Below, piece by piece: positions 27,227 to 35,192 of a stretch of 64,000 bases of DNA (its first letter is position 1; each line of letters begins with the position of its first letter). The notes below the pieces were generated by a model. The model was given only the letters and a program-made list of their open reading frames with translations. It had not been told where the DNA came from and made no database searches. The position numbers and the translations under genes are program-made. The DNA comes from Actinoallomurus liliacearum (GTDB taxonomy: Bacteria; Actinomycetota; Actinomycetes; Streptosporangiales; Streptosporangiaceae), in the NCBI RefSeq assembly GCF_039542035.1, contig NZ_BAABHJ010000001.1, forward strand, positions 434,001 to 498,000, in the 5' to 3' direction.

Positions 27227-28270
27227 ATGCTGCGCACAGCCGTCGTGGGTGCGACTGGAGCCGTGGGGCGTGAACTCCTCGCCCTGTTGACCCGACCCGG
27301 TATGCCTCCCATACGCCTGTCGCCGGTCGCGTCCGCACGTTCAGCGGGGGTTGACATAGGCGCCCGGATAGGGCTCGACGCACAGATCGAACCGGTCCGT
27401 GCACTGAACGACGTTGATTTCGCCACCATGGACCTGGTCTTCTTCGCGGCCGGTGCGGAGGTGAGCCGCCAGGTCGCGGAGAAGGCCGCGGCGGCCGGCT
27501 GCCTGGTCATCGACAACAGTTCGGCGTTCCGGGCGCGCGAGGGCGTCCCGCTCACCGTTCCTCAGGTGAATCCCGAGAGCCTGCGGCACCGCCCGGAGTC
27601 CAACATCATCGCGAACCCGAACTGCTCGACCATCCAGCTGGTCCGGGCGCTCCACCCGATCCACCGGCTGGCCACACTGCGCCGGGTGTTCGTCTCGACG
27701 TACCAGGCCGCGTCGGGCGGTGGCCTGCGCGGGCTGGCCGAACTCGCCGACGACAGCCGGTCGGTCCTGGACGGGCGGGCGGATCTCGCTCCCGGCCGGT
27801 TCGGCCCGCCGCTCGCGTTCGACCTGGTCCCCCAGATCGGCCTGCTCGACGACCACGGCGCGGCCCACGAGGAGCGCAAGCTGCGGTCGGAACCCCGGAA
27901 GATCATGGGCCTGCCCGACCTGAGGGTCGACGCGACCGCCGTCCGGGTCCCGGTGTTCCACTGTCACTCCGAGGCCGTCCACGTCGACCTCGAACGACCG
28001 GTCTCGGCCGCCGAGGCCGAGGACGCCCTCGCCGCCACGGACGGCATCCGGCTCTACCGGTCCGGCGACGACCCGGCCTGCCCATCTCCGCGCACGGTCG
28101 AGGAGTCCGGCGCGGACCGCGCCCTCGTCCACGTGGGACGGGTCCGTGTCGACGAGTCGCAGCCGGGATCGCTGGCCATGTGGGTGGTCGCGGACAACCT
28201 CTGGGTCGGTGCCGCGTACAACGCGGTCGACATCATGCGCACCGCGCTCGACCATGGCTGGCTCGGCTGA
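27227..28270 (+). CDS. asd: Aspartate-semialdehyde dehydrogenase (pathway copy)
   Basis: 347 residues. Reduces L-aspartyl-4-phosphate to L-aspartate 4-semialdehyde with NADPH. N-terminal VVGATGAVGREL binds NADP; the catalytic Cys is C133 in NPNCSTIQLV and the catalytic His is H247 in RVPVFHCHSEAV, so activity is expected. The sequence is somewhat divergent and it sits in an accessory island, so it is probably a dedicated second copy. Its stop overlaps the ATG of the aspartokinase gene (TGATG), showing the two steps are made together. Start ATG 27227 follows AAAGGAAGG. Confidence 0.92.
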   Translation: MLRTAVVGATGAVGRELLALLTRPGMPPIRLSPVASARSAGVDIGARIGLDAQIEPVRALNDVDFATMDLVFFAAGAEVSRQVAEKAAAAGCLVIDNSSAFRAREGVPLTVPQVNPESLRHRPESNIIANPNCSTIQLVRALHPIHRLATLRRVFVSTYQAASGGGLRGLAELADDSRSVLDGRADLAPGRFGPPLAFDLVPQIGLLDDHGAAHEERKLRSEPRKIMGLPDLRVDATAVRVPVFHCHSEAVHVDLERPVSAAEAEDALAATDGIRLYRSGDDPACPSPRTVEESGADRALVHVGRVRVDESQPGSLAMWVVADNLWVGAAYNAVDIMRTALDHGWLG

Positions 28271-29499
28271 TGGGCGGGCCGTCCCCGGAGCGCCCGGCGG
28301 TCTTCAAGTTCGGCGGCGCCTGCTTCCTCGACCTGCCCGACTACCGCACCGTCGCCCGCTACATCGCCGGGCGGCTGGACGGATCGCGCCGGGTCGTCGC
28401 GGTGGTCAGCGCGATGTCGGGTACGACGGGCGCGCTGCAGAACGCCCAGCGGGAACTGCACGCCGATCCGCCCCCCGAGCTGGCGGCCTCCTTGTTGCTG
28501 ACCGCCGACACCGTCAGCTCGCTGCTGCTCGCCACCGCCCTGTGCGAGCTCGGCGTACGCGCCCGGGCGATCGACGCGCACCAGCAGGGGCTGCACGCGA
28601 CCGGCTCGCCCGAGCGGGCGAAGGTGGTGAGGATCGACCCGGCTCCCCTGTGGTCGGCGCTCGCCGGATGCGAGGTGGTCGTGGTCCCCGGCGGCCAGGC
28701 GGTGGACCGCGGAAGCCGCCCGGTGATGCTCGGGCGCAACAGCTCGGACCTGTCGGCGGTGGCCGCCGCCGTCGCGCTCGGCGCCGACCGTTGCGAGATC
28801 TTCTCCGACGTGCCCGGCGTCTACACGGCGGACCCCTATCTCCTGCCCGAGGCGCGCGTGCTGTCCTCCCTGGGGTACGGGGCCGCGCTGCGGATGACGC
28901 GCGCCGGCGCGAAGGTGCTGCATCCGCTCGCCGTCGAGCTGGCCGAACGCCACGCCCTGCCGATCCTGTGCCGCTCGCGTCCTCCGATCGCCAAGCGCGG
29001 CACGCTCATCTCCGGGTCCACCGCGCCGGTGGCGATCGTCGCCGACCAGCGGACCGACGTCTGGGCCTTCCCCGACGTCTCCGAACTCGAGCACGTGCAG
29101 GAGCGGCTGGCAAAAGAGGAGGACGGCGACCAGGTGAACGAGCCGGTCGTCGTGGACTACGAGGGCACCCGGCATCTGGCGATCGCCGGCGGCGACCCGC
29201 GCGGGATCGCCCACCGGGTCTGCGTCGCCGCGCCACACCGTCCGGAGCTGCGATTGATCACGACGGTGCACGGCGACCACGAGCCGGAACGCCATCTGGT
29301 GCCGGAGTCGCAGCTGGCGGAGGAGACCCGGCGCCGGCACGCGCGGCACTACCCCGACGTCAACGACCACCGCGGGGCCAAGCCGCGCTCGCCGCTGAGC
29401 GGCATCCTCACCGATCCGGCCAACATCACGGCCGCCGGCGGCGCCCTCCTCATCAACGACCAGCGCCCCACCGCGGAGGAGCCCGAGAAGACGACCTGA
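28270..29499 (+). CDS. Aspartokinase-like amino-acid kinase without clear ACT domains
   Basis: 409 residues. The N-terminal 260 residues are an aspartokinase-type amino-acid kinase: FKFGG at 12-16, VVSAMSGTTGAL, GRNSSDLSAVAAAVALGADRCEIF (two stretches) and DVPGVYTADP, then the AGAKVLHPLAVELA segment. The C-terminal 145 residues, where primary-metabolism LysC carries paired ACT domains for lysine/threonine feedback, show no ACT pattern I recognise and include a polar His-rich stretch. This suggests an enzyme freed from feedback and devoted to the island. Coupled to asd. Substrate is probably L-aspartate; a peptide- or carrier-linked acid is an alternative. Confidence 0.85.
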   Translation: MGGPSPERPAVFKFGGACFLDLPDYRTVARYIAGRLDGSRRVVAVVSAMSGTTGALQNAQRELHADPPPELAASLLLTADTVSSLLLATALCELGVRARAIDAHQQGLHATGSPERAKVVRIDPAPLWSALAGCEVVVVPGGQAVDRGSRPVMLGRNSSDLSAVAAAVALGADRCEIFSDVPGVYTADPYLLPEARVLSSLGYGAALRMTRAGAKVLHPLAVELAERHALPILCRSRPPIAKRGTLISGSTAPVAIVADQRTDVWAFPDVSELEHVQERLAKEEDGDQVNEPVVVDYEGTRHLAIAGGDPRGIAHRVCVAAPHRPELRLITTVHGDHEPERHLVPESQLAEETRRRHARHYPDVNDHRGAKPRSPLSGILTDPANITAAGGALLINDQRPTAEEPEKTT

Positions 29500-29527
29500 T
29501 GACGGGGGAAACACACGCGTGACACGC

Positions 29528-29557
29528 GAGCGCGGCGCCGATTACGGCGCCGCGCTC
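29528..29557 (+). terminator. Terminator after aspartokinase gene
   Basis: Perfect 13-bp stem GAGCGCGGCGCCG / CGGCGCCGCGCTC with an ATTA loop, 28 bases after the stop codon. It separates the asd-aspartokinase unit from the peptide operon. Confidence 0.75.
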
Positions 29558-29646
29558 CGCACGTCCGGGACCTATATATTGCGGCGAAAGGCATGTCAAC
29601 AGCAGAGGCTCTGTTATTGCTTTCCTTGATGGCATCGTGAGCCGGG

Positions 29647-29675
29647 TTGACTCTCGAATCCCCGGATTGGAGTAT
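29647..29675 (+). promoter_or_regulatory. Putative promoter of the peptide operon
   Basis: TTGACT (29647-29652), 17-bp spacer, GAGTAT (29670-29675). It lies about 55 bases upstream of the first M29-like start codon and after the upstream terminator. A second AT-rich candidate, CTATATATT, is at 29572-29580. Confidence 0.4.
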
Positions 29676-29732
29676 CAAGACACGAAAACAAACGGAGATC
29701 GCCGCCATAACGGGTCCAGGAGAGGAAATCTC

Positions 29733-30812
29733 ATGACTGAATCGATTGTCGTTGACCCGGCGAAACTACGTCAGTTCGGTGATCCGATGGACAGCGTGTT
29801 CTGTCTCGTCACCAACCCGGAGTACATGGACGAGATCTCGATCGTCGAGAGCGGTGGATACCGGGACTACCTGAAGATCCCCTTCAAGACGGGGGAGCGC
29901 TTCGAGGAGGTCCTCCCCGACCGGATCCCCGAGCCGGCGCACGTGCTCGCGATCTCTCCCGCGGCGTTCTTCGAATCCCCCATGCCGGAGCAGTTGGGCC
30001 CGCGTCGCAAGCTCATGGGAATGGCGTGCAACTCCACGCCGACCACCATGAAGACCATCAAGCATTTCATCGACGTGATGCAGCGGACCTCGCCTGAGGA
30101 GCAGGACGCCTTCTCCAACGGGTTCTTCGACAAACTCGAGAGGGCCGACCACCTGGTCTACGTCGACGAACGGCACGGCACCCGCGCCACGTTGCAGCAC
30201 CTGCAGCCGGGGCTCGTGTGGAACCAGCAGGCCGGCGCGCTCGAATGGGGCGAGCAGCAGATCGTCCCGTCCGGCGAGATCAGCGTGCTGCCCACGCAGA
30301 TCGTCGAGTTCCACGAGGACCTGCACCTGCCGATCGAGGGCGAGATCTGCTTCCGCGGCTACCCCATCCTGCACAGCGGCACGCCTTCCTTCTCGCGCCG
30401 CGACCAGGCGCGGCTCCACAGCCGGCTCTCGTCGATGAACCTGCACGGCGTCATCGCCACGGTCGAGAAGGGCGTCATCACGAGCCTGCGGGCCCACAAT
30501 TCCGGTGCGCAGTCCGCCGTCGACATGCTGAACACGATGTTCGAGGTCGACTCCCGATACCGAATCGTCTGGGAAATGGGCCACGCGCTGAACACCAGCC
30601 TGGACATTCTTCCCGGCAACCACGCGATGAACGAGGTGTACGGCGGGACCGACGGCTGCCTGCACTGGGGCCTCGGACTCACCCCGTTCACGCAGTACCA
30701 CCTGGACATCATCTCGCCCGATACGACGGTCTACACCGACACCGGTGAAGTGGTCCTCGGAAATCCCGGTGGTGGCCCCCCGGACCGCCTGGCCGTCTTC
30801 CCCAATTCCTAG
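29733..30812 (+). CDS. M29-aminopeptidase-like protein 1, metal site complete
   Basis: 359 residues resembling M29 (AmpS/aminopeptidase T) enzymes, mainly in the C-terminal half. The M29 metal ligands follow the pattern E, E, H, HxD; here they are E281 (WEMGHALN), E301 (NEVYGG), H311 (CLHWGLG) and H323-x-D325 (QYHLDII). ATG 29733 follows GGAGAGGA; the longer frame upstream has no site. The 22-codon peptide gene begins 52 bases after its stop, and a paralogue follows. It may cleave or otherwise process the peptide, or act on a small amide. The N-terminal half is divergent from classical M29, so the reaction is uncertain. Confidence 0.7.
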   Translation: MTESIVVDPAKLRQFGDPMDSVFCLVTNPEYMDEISIVESGGYRDYLKIPFKTGERFEEVLPDRIPEPAHVLAISPAAFFESPMPEQLGPRRKLMGMACNSTPTTMKTIKHFIDVMQRTSPEEQDAFSNGFFDKLERADHLVYVDERHGTRATLQHLQPGLVWNQQAGALEWGEQQIVPSGEISVLPTQIVEFHEDLHLPIEGEICFRGYPILHSGTPSFSRRDQARLHSRLSSMNLHGVIATVEKGVITSLRAHNSGAQSAVDMLNTMFEVDSRYRIVWEMGHALNTSLDILPGNHAMNEVYGGTDGCLHWGLGLTPFTQYHLDIISPDTTVYTDTGEVVLGNPGGGPPDRLAVFPNS

Positions 30813-30864
30813 CCACGCGCGCGGCTAGCAAGTGACCCTTCGAGCCCCGGGAGGAGGTGCCAAA

Positions 30865-30933
30865 ATGGAGGAGAAGGACACCAAGATCGAGGTCCGCAAG
30901 AACAGCAACTACCTGGGCACGCTGCTCGGCTGA
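30865..30933 (+). CDS. 22-residue peptide, candidate RiPP precursor or carrier peptide
   Basis: ATG 30865 to TGA 30933. The first twelve residues are charged (MEEKDTKIEVRK); the last ten are uncharged (NSNYLGTLLG). This is a leader/core-like split with one Tyr, one Thr, one Ser and a C-terminal Gly. The ribosome site GGAGGAGGTG at 30850-30859 is one of the best in the window, with five bases to the ATG. It is flanked by two M29-like paralogues and followed by a perfect hairpin. I do not recognise the sequence from a named RiPP family. Possible roles: substrate of the oxidase, methyltransferase and ATP-grasp enzymes, or a scaffold on which a small molecule is built. Confidence 0.75.
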   Translation: MEEKDTKIEVRKNSNYLGTLLG

Positions 30934-30965
30934 GCATGCCGGTAACAGCCTTCGGGCTCAGTGGT

Positions 30966-31002
30966 AGGGCAGGTGGACCGGCGCAAGCGGTCCACCTGCC
31001 CT
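30966..31002 (+). terminator. Perfect 15-bp hairpin behind the peptide gene
   Basis: Arms AGGGCAGGTGGACCG (30966-30980) and CGGTCCACCTGCCCT (30988-31002), loop GCGCAAG, starting 32 bases after the peptide stop. No U-tract. A partial terminator or 3' stabiliser here would give more peptide mRNA than downstream enzyme mRNA, as in many RiPP operons. Confidence 0.75.
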
Positions 31003-31036
31003 CCCATCGTACTCCTCCGGAACACGCCGGCGAAGA

Positions 31037-32167
31037 ATGGATTTGATCGAAATGAACGCGGAAAATGGACCTCAGGTCACCGTGCAGCCGAGCTCCTTCC
31101 GTCAGTTCGGCACGCCGGCGGACACCTTCTGCATCATCGTCGACGAGGAGTTCATCGACGATTTCTCCATCGTCCTCGCCCCCCCGTACACCCGGTGCAT
31201 GATCGTCCCGATCGGGCCGGACGGCGACCTCGGCAAACTGCTGTCCACCGACGTCCCCGCGACCGCGGACGTCGTGGCCATCTGCCGCAACACCTTCCTG
31301 TCCTCGCCCGACGCGGCGACCATCGGCGCCGGCCGGCGGATCGTCGTGCTGCCCTGCGCGTCCACGCCGGTGACCGCGGACCAGATCCGCTACTTCCTCC
31401 GCGTCATCGAGCGCACCGATCCGACCGCCCAGGAAGCCGTCGCCGACCGGTTCTTCGAGGCCGTCAAGAACGCCTCCCACCTGCAGATCATCGACGCGGA
31501 ACACGGGACATCGTGCCGGTTCGACCCCTTCGCCGGCGGTTACGTGTGGAACCAGCAGGCGGGCCTCCTCGGCCCCGGTGAGCAGCAGATCGCCCCGGCC
31601 GGCGAGCTGAGCGTGCTCCCGATGGACATCACCGAGTTCGACGAGGACCGGCGCCTGGCGCTGTCCGGCACACTCGTCCTACGGGGCTGGCCGATCGTCC
31701 ACGCCGGATACGACCGGGCGCTCGACGCGGAACAGGCCGACCTGTACGAGCGGCTCGTCCCCCTGCGCAGGAACCCGCTGAAGCTGACCGTGGAGGACGG
31801 GAGCATCACCGACGTCCGCGACGCCGGCGGCACCGCCGAGGGCGCGGCGCTCGTCGCGGTGTTCGACGAGCTGTTCACCGAGGAGCCCCGCTACCGGTCG
31901 ATCTGGGAGCTGGGCTTCGGCATCAACACCGGCATGGAGGTCAGCCCGGCGAACTGCGGGCTCAACGAGACCTACGGCGCCGCCGACGGGGTCGTGCACA
32001 TCGGCCTGGGCCTGACGCCGTTCACGAAGTTCGCGCTGACCTTCATCTGCCCGGCCGCCTCCCTGGTCGACGACGCCGGAACGCGCGTCCTGGGAAACCG
32101 CGCGGTCGGCGAGCAGGGACGGCGGCGGGTCAACCGCGTCCGGAGCGCCAGCTGCGGCTGTCACTGA
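31037..32167 (+). CDS. M29-aminopeptidase-like protein 2, metal site degenerate
   Basis: 376 residues, paralogous to the protein upstream of the peptide (shared blocks FRQFGTPAD, YVWNQQAGLL, GEQQIAPAGE, GLGLTPFTKF). E291, E311 and H321 of the M29 ligand pattern are kept, but the HxD pair is replaced by A333-L-T335 in KFALTFI. The C-terminus carries an extra basic tail ending RSASCGCH. M29 enzymes are dimers, so this may be a non-catalytic or peptide-binding partner of protein 1. Start ATG 31037 is weakly supported; ATG 31052 is possible. The HDO-type oxidase gene follows after 36 bases. Confidence 0.68.
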   Translation: MDLIEMNAENGPQVTVQPSSFRQFGTPADTFCIIVDEEFIDDFSIVLAPPYTRCMIVPIGPDGDLGKLLSTDVPATADVVAICRNTFLSSPDAATIGAGRRIVVLPCASTPVTADQIRYFLRVIERTDPTAQEAVADRFFEAVKNASHLQIIDAEHGTSCRFDPFAGGYVWNQQAGLLGPGEQQIAPAGELSVLPMDITEFDEDRRLALSGTLVLRGWPIVHAGYDRALDAEQADLYERLVPLRRNPLKLTVEDGSITDVRDAGGTAEGAALVAVFDELFTEEPRYRSIWELGFGINTGMEVSPANCGLNETYGAADGVVHIGLGLTPFTKFALTFICPAASLVDDAGTRVLGNRAVGEQGRRRVNRVRSASCGCH

Positions 32168-32203
32168 GGCATCGAACGAAATCTTCAACGACTGGAGGAC
32201 ACC

Positions 32204-32941
32204 GTGCAGCTGAAGACCACCCGCCCGGAGTTCCGGACCCGTGTCGACAAGTTCCTCGACACGGCGATCGCGGACTTCTACGAGAAGATCCCCTTCGCGC
32301 GTCACCAGCTCGAGGGCAAGGAGATCCACCTCGACTACTACCGGCGGCACAACATCGAGACGATCCTGCGGCTTCGCCGCAAGCGCACGATCGACGCGCT
32401 CGCCATCCGGTACTTCACCAAGGTCGACCCGGTCGCGGCGAAGGCGTGGTCGCACTACACCGACGACGAGATGCTGCACGACCGGCTGTTCGCCGCGGAC
32501 CTGGAGAAGGTCGGCGTGTCGAAGGAGCAGATCTACTCAACCGAGCCGCTCCTGTCGACCAAGCTCCTCACCGGGTACCTGCAGTACGGCATCGAGTACG
32601 AGGGCACCCCGCTCGCGCTGCTGGTGAGCGTCTACTTCGTCGAGTACGTGACGACGCGCACCCAGCCGCAGTGGCTCGACAACCTGGAGAAGCGGCTCGG
32701 CCGGGAGAACATCAAGGGTCAGCGCGCCCACGTCGGCACGGACCTGGACGACCACCACGACGACTTCGTCTGGACCGTCCTTGAGACGATGGTCAAGAGC
32801 GACGAGGACGAGGACAAGGCGCTGCGGCACCTTCAGGACATCGCCCGCCTGTGGGAGATGTACTTCCTCGAGCTCTACAAGCTGACCGTGGACGAGAAGG
32901 CGACCATCGAGATCCCGGATCCGGTGGCCATCCCCGCGTGA
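32204..32941 (+). CDS. Haem-oxygenase-like (PqqC/TenA/CADD-type) oxidase
   Basis: 245 residues, mostly helical. The residues E89 and H92 (TDDEMLH), E147 (YFVEY) and the cluster H176-x3-D180-x3-H184 (AHVGTDLDDHH) resemble the carboxylate/His ligand set of haem-oxygenase-like diiron oxidases. The last His is shifted by one position against CADD-type enzymes, so metal use is likely but not certain. Members of the fold do C-C cleavage, N-oxygenation, decarboxylative desaturation or cofactor-free oxidation (PqqC). Start GTG 32204 follows TGGAGGAC. It lies directly behind the peptide/M29 genes, so the peptide or an aspartate-derived amino acid may be the substrate. Confidence 0.72.
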   Translation: MQLKTTRPEFRTRVDKFLDTAIADFYEKIPFARHQLEGKEIHLDYYRRHNIETILRLRRKRTIDALAIRYFTKVDPVAAKAWSHYTDDEMLHDRLFAADLEKVGVSKEQIYSTEPLLSTKLLTGYLQYGIEYEGTPLALLVSVYFVEYVTTRTQPQWLDNLEKRLGRENIKGQRAHVGTDLDDHHDDFVWTVLETMVKSDEDEDKALRHLQDIARLWEMYFLELYKLTVDEKATIEIPDPVAIPA

Positions 32942-32975
32942 CCGTGATCGCCTCGACCGTCGGAAGGTGAGCCCC

Positions 32976-33782
32976 ATGGCCGTGGCCGACACCGGGACTC
33001 TGGAGTTCAGCAACCTGGCACCGAGCCGCGGCCTGGCACCCGATGTCGAGGAGTGGATCGTCGACGGCCTGACCGAGGCGTTGCCGGCGCTCCGGATGAG
33101 GTCGCTGTTCGACCTCAGGCGCGACATGTTCAGGGACGCCGACCTGATCACGCTCGCGGTCGAGGGTTCCGGCCGTTCGGTGGTCGGTGCACTGTCGTCA
33201 CGATGGTGCACCACACCGGCCGGCGGCCGGCTCCTGCACATCATGACCCAGTTCGTCGGCGAACGCCGCCAGGGTGACGGCATCGCGTTCGCCGGCACGT
33301 GGGGGCGTCACCTGGAGGGCGTGTACGGGCAGACCGCCGAGTTCCCCGACCTGTGGGTGCTCAAGACGTTCAACCCGATCGTCTACTGCGCGATGCGGTC
33401 CTTCACCCGCGTCCCGGGCGTGACGTTCTATCCCGACGTCGACGCCGAGCGGCAGGACCCGCGCATCGTACGGCGGGCCGAGCGGGTGGCCGCGACCGTC
33501 GCGCCCGGTCACAGCTTCTCCTCCTCGACGGGCGTCATCCGGGGCGCCGGGGAGCCCGCGGACCTCTACCCATGGCTGCCGGAGTCGCGCGAAGAGAAGG
33601 TCAACGACTACTTCGCCGCCACGACGCTGCCCGGCGACCGGATGCTGTGCATGCTCGGCGTTCCGACGCCGGAGGCGGCGGCGACGATCCTCCAGATCTT
33701 CGGACTGACGCCGGCGACGCCGGAGGTCCGCCTGGCGCGGTCTCTGCTCGACGATCCAGCGGATAACGGAAACGGAGCATGA
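32976..33782 (+). CDS. GNAT-like protein of unknown function
   Basis: 268 residues. The segment GRSVVGALSSRWCTTPAGGRLLHIMTQFVGERRQGDGI (spread over about residues 68-107) and the later LKTFNPIVYCAMRSFTRVPG resemble the acetyl-CoA-binding core and final strand of GNAT acyltransferases, but the canonical pyrophosphate loop is not clear. ATG 32976 is chosen for GGAAGGTGAG just upstream; GTG 32967 is possible. The stop overlaps the ATG of the Fe-dehydrogenase gene, so production is coupled. Role in the island unknown; N-acylation of an amino-acid intermediate is the simplest guess. Confidence 0.5.
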   Translation: MAVADTGTLEFSNLAPSRGLAPDVEEWIVDGLTEALPALRMRSLFDLRRDMFRDADLITLAVEGSGRSVVGALSSRWCTTPAGGRLLHIMTQFVGERRQGDGIAFAGTWGRHLEGVYGQTAEFPDLWVLKTFNPIVYCAMRSFTRVPGVTFYPDVDAERQDPRIVRRAERVAATVAPGHSFSSSTGVIRGAGEPADLYPWLPESREEKVNDYFAATTLPGDRMLCMLGVPTPEAAATILQIFGLTPATPEVRLARSLLDDPADNGNGA

Positions 33783-35095
33783 TGGACGACCGGACGGCAT
33801 CTCGGGACGGCACCTCATACCCGCACGAGACGGTCATCACCTGGCAGGCGCCGCCGATCCGCATAGGCGCCGGCGCGACCGAGGAGATCGGGTACGAGCT
33901 GAGCCGCCTCGGCGTCGGCTCGGTGCTGATCGTGACCGACCCGAATGTCGCCCGCGTCGGACCCGTACGGCGCGTGCGCGAGCTGGTCGAGCGGGAGGGG
34001 ATCGAGGCGACGGTCTTCGAGGACGTCCACGTCGAACCGTCCGACTCCGGCTGTGAGGAGGCCGCCCGCAAGCTGGCCGACCGGCCGGTGGACGGGTACG
34101 TCGCGGTCGGCGGCGGGAGCTCGATCGACACGGCGAAGGTGCTGAACCTCCTGCACAGCCATCCGGACATCCCGCTGCGCGACTACCTGAACAAGCCGAT
34201 CGGCGCCGGCCGGGCCATTCCCGGCGCGCTCAAGCCGCTGGTGGCGATTCCGACGACGGCCGGAAGCGGCAGCGAGTGCACCGCGATGGTCGCGCTCGGC
34301 GTCACCGACCTGCGGGTCAAGACCGGGATCAGCGACCTGCGGCTGCGCCCCTCGGCCTCCATCATCGACCCGCTGAACACCCTGACCATGCCGTCGGCGG
34401 TCGCAGCCTCCTCTGGGTACGACGTCCTGACGCACGCCTGCGAGTCGTACACCGCGCGCCCGTACGACCGCCGCCCGCCGTACCCGTCCCCGGCCGGCCG
34501 GCCGATCTACATCGGTGCCAATCCGATCAGCGACGTCTGGGCGGAGAAGGCACTCGCGCTGATCGGAACGTACTTCCGCCGCTCCGTCCTCAACGCGTCG
34601 GACTTGGCGGCGCGCAGCGCGATGAGCCACGCGGCCGCGTACGCGGGCATGGGCTTCGGCAACGCCGGCACCCACATCCCGCACGCCTGCGCCTACCCGA
34701 TCGCCGGCATGGTCACGGAGTACCGGCCGCGGGACTACATCACGGACCACGCGCTGGTCCCGCACGGCGAGTCGGTGATCGCCACCGCGCCCGCGGCGTT
34801 CGAGTTCACCTATCCGGCGGCGCCGGAGCGTCACCTGCGGGCCGCCGAACTGCTCGGCGCGTCCACGGCCGGGGTCACGATCCGGAACGGCGCCGACCTG
34901 CTCCCGCAGACGATCCTGGACATCATGCGGGACACCGGCGGGCCGAGCGGGGTGAGCGCCTTCGGGTACGGCGCCAAGGACATCCCGCTCCTGGTCGACG
35001 GCGCGGCCAAGCAGCAGCGCCTGCTCGTCGGATGCCCACGCGACGTCGGCGATGACGACCTGACCCGGATCTTCCACGCGTCGATGAAGTACTGA
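33779..35095 (+). CDS. Hydroxyacid-oxoacid transhydrogenase-type Fe alcohol dehydrogenase
   Basis: 438 residues of the iron-containing alcohol dehydrogenase family, most like ADHFE1/HOT enzymes, which oxidise 4-hydroxybutyrate to succinic semialdehyde while reducing 2-oxoglutarate. HOT-like blocks: GGGSSIDTAKVLNLL, PTTAGSGSECT, ACESYTARPYDRRPP, GANPISDVWAEKAL, GFGNAGTHIPHACAYPIAG, DHALVPHGESV. Metal ligands D and H are in GYDVLTHACES, with further His in GTHIPHACAYP and VPHGESV. The C4 preference suggests interconversion of a C4 semialdehyde, possibly the aspartate semialdehyde made upstream, and its alcohol. Start ATG 33779 overlaps the previous stop. Confidence 0.85.
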   Translation: MMDDRTASRDGTSYPHETVITWQAPPIRIGAGATEEIGYELSRLGVGSVLIVTDPNVARVGPVRRVRELVEREGIEATVFEDVHVEPSDSGCEEAARKLADRPVDGYVAVGGGSSIDTAKVLNLLHSHPDIPLRDYLNKPIGAGRAIPGALKPLVAIPTTAGSGSECTAMVALGVTDLRVKTGISDLRLRPSASIIDPLNTLTMPSAVAASSGYDVLTHACESYTARPYDRRPPYPSPAGRPIYIGANPISDVWAEKALALIGTYFRRSVLNASDLAARSAMSHAAAYAGMGFGNAGTHIPHACAYPIAGMVTEYRPRDYITDHALVPHGESVIATAPAAFEFTYPAAPERHLRAAELLGASTAGVTIRNGADLLPQTILDIMRDTGGPSGVSAFGYGAKDIPLLVDGAAKQQRLLVGCPRDVGDDDLTRIFHASMKY

Positions 35096-35126
35096 TCTTC
35101 GGTTCATAACGAGATCGCGCCGGAGG

Positions 35127-35156
35127 TTGACACCCCGGTCGATCTGTCGGACTGAT
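35127..35156 (+). promoter_or_regulatory. Putative promoter of the aldehyde dehydrogenase gene
   Basis: Consensus -35 TTGACA at 35127-35132 with ACTGAT 18 bp downstream. It lies in the 97-base gap after the Fe-dehydrogenase gene. The -10 match is only moderate. Confidence 0.3.
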
Positions 35157-35192
35157 GTGAGTACCGAACGCTCGGCCTTTGGAGACAAGCCC

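Noticed and set aside
30865..30933. Reading the 22-mer as a daptide, lasso or LysW-type peptide
   Set aside because: No lasso cyclase, radical SAM, aminotransferase or zinc-binding Cys; the C-terminus is Gly and not Thr or Glu, so none of these named classes fits.
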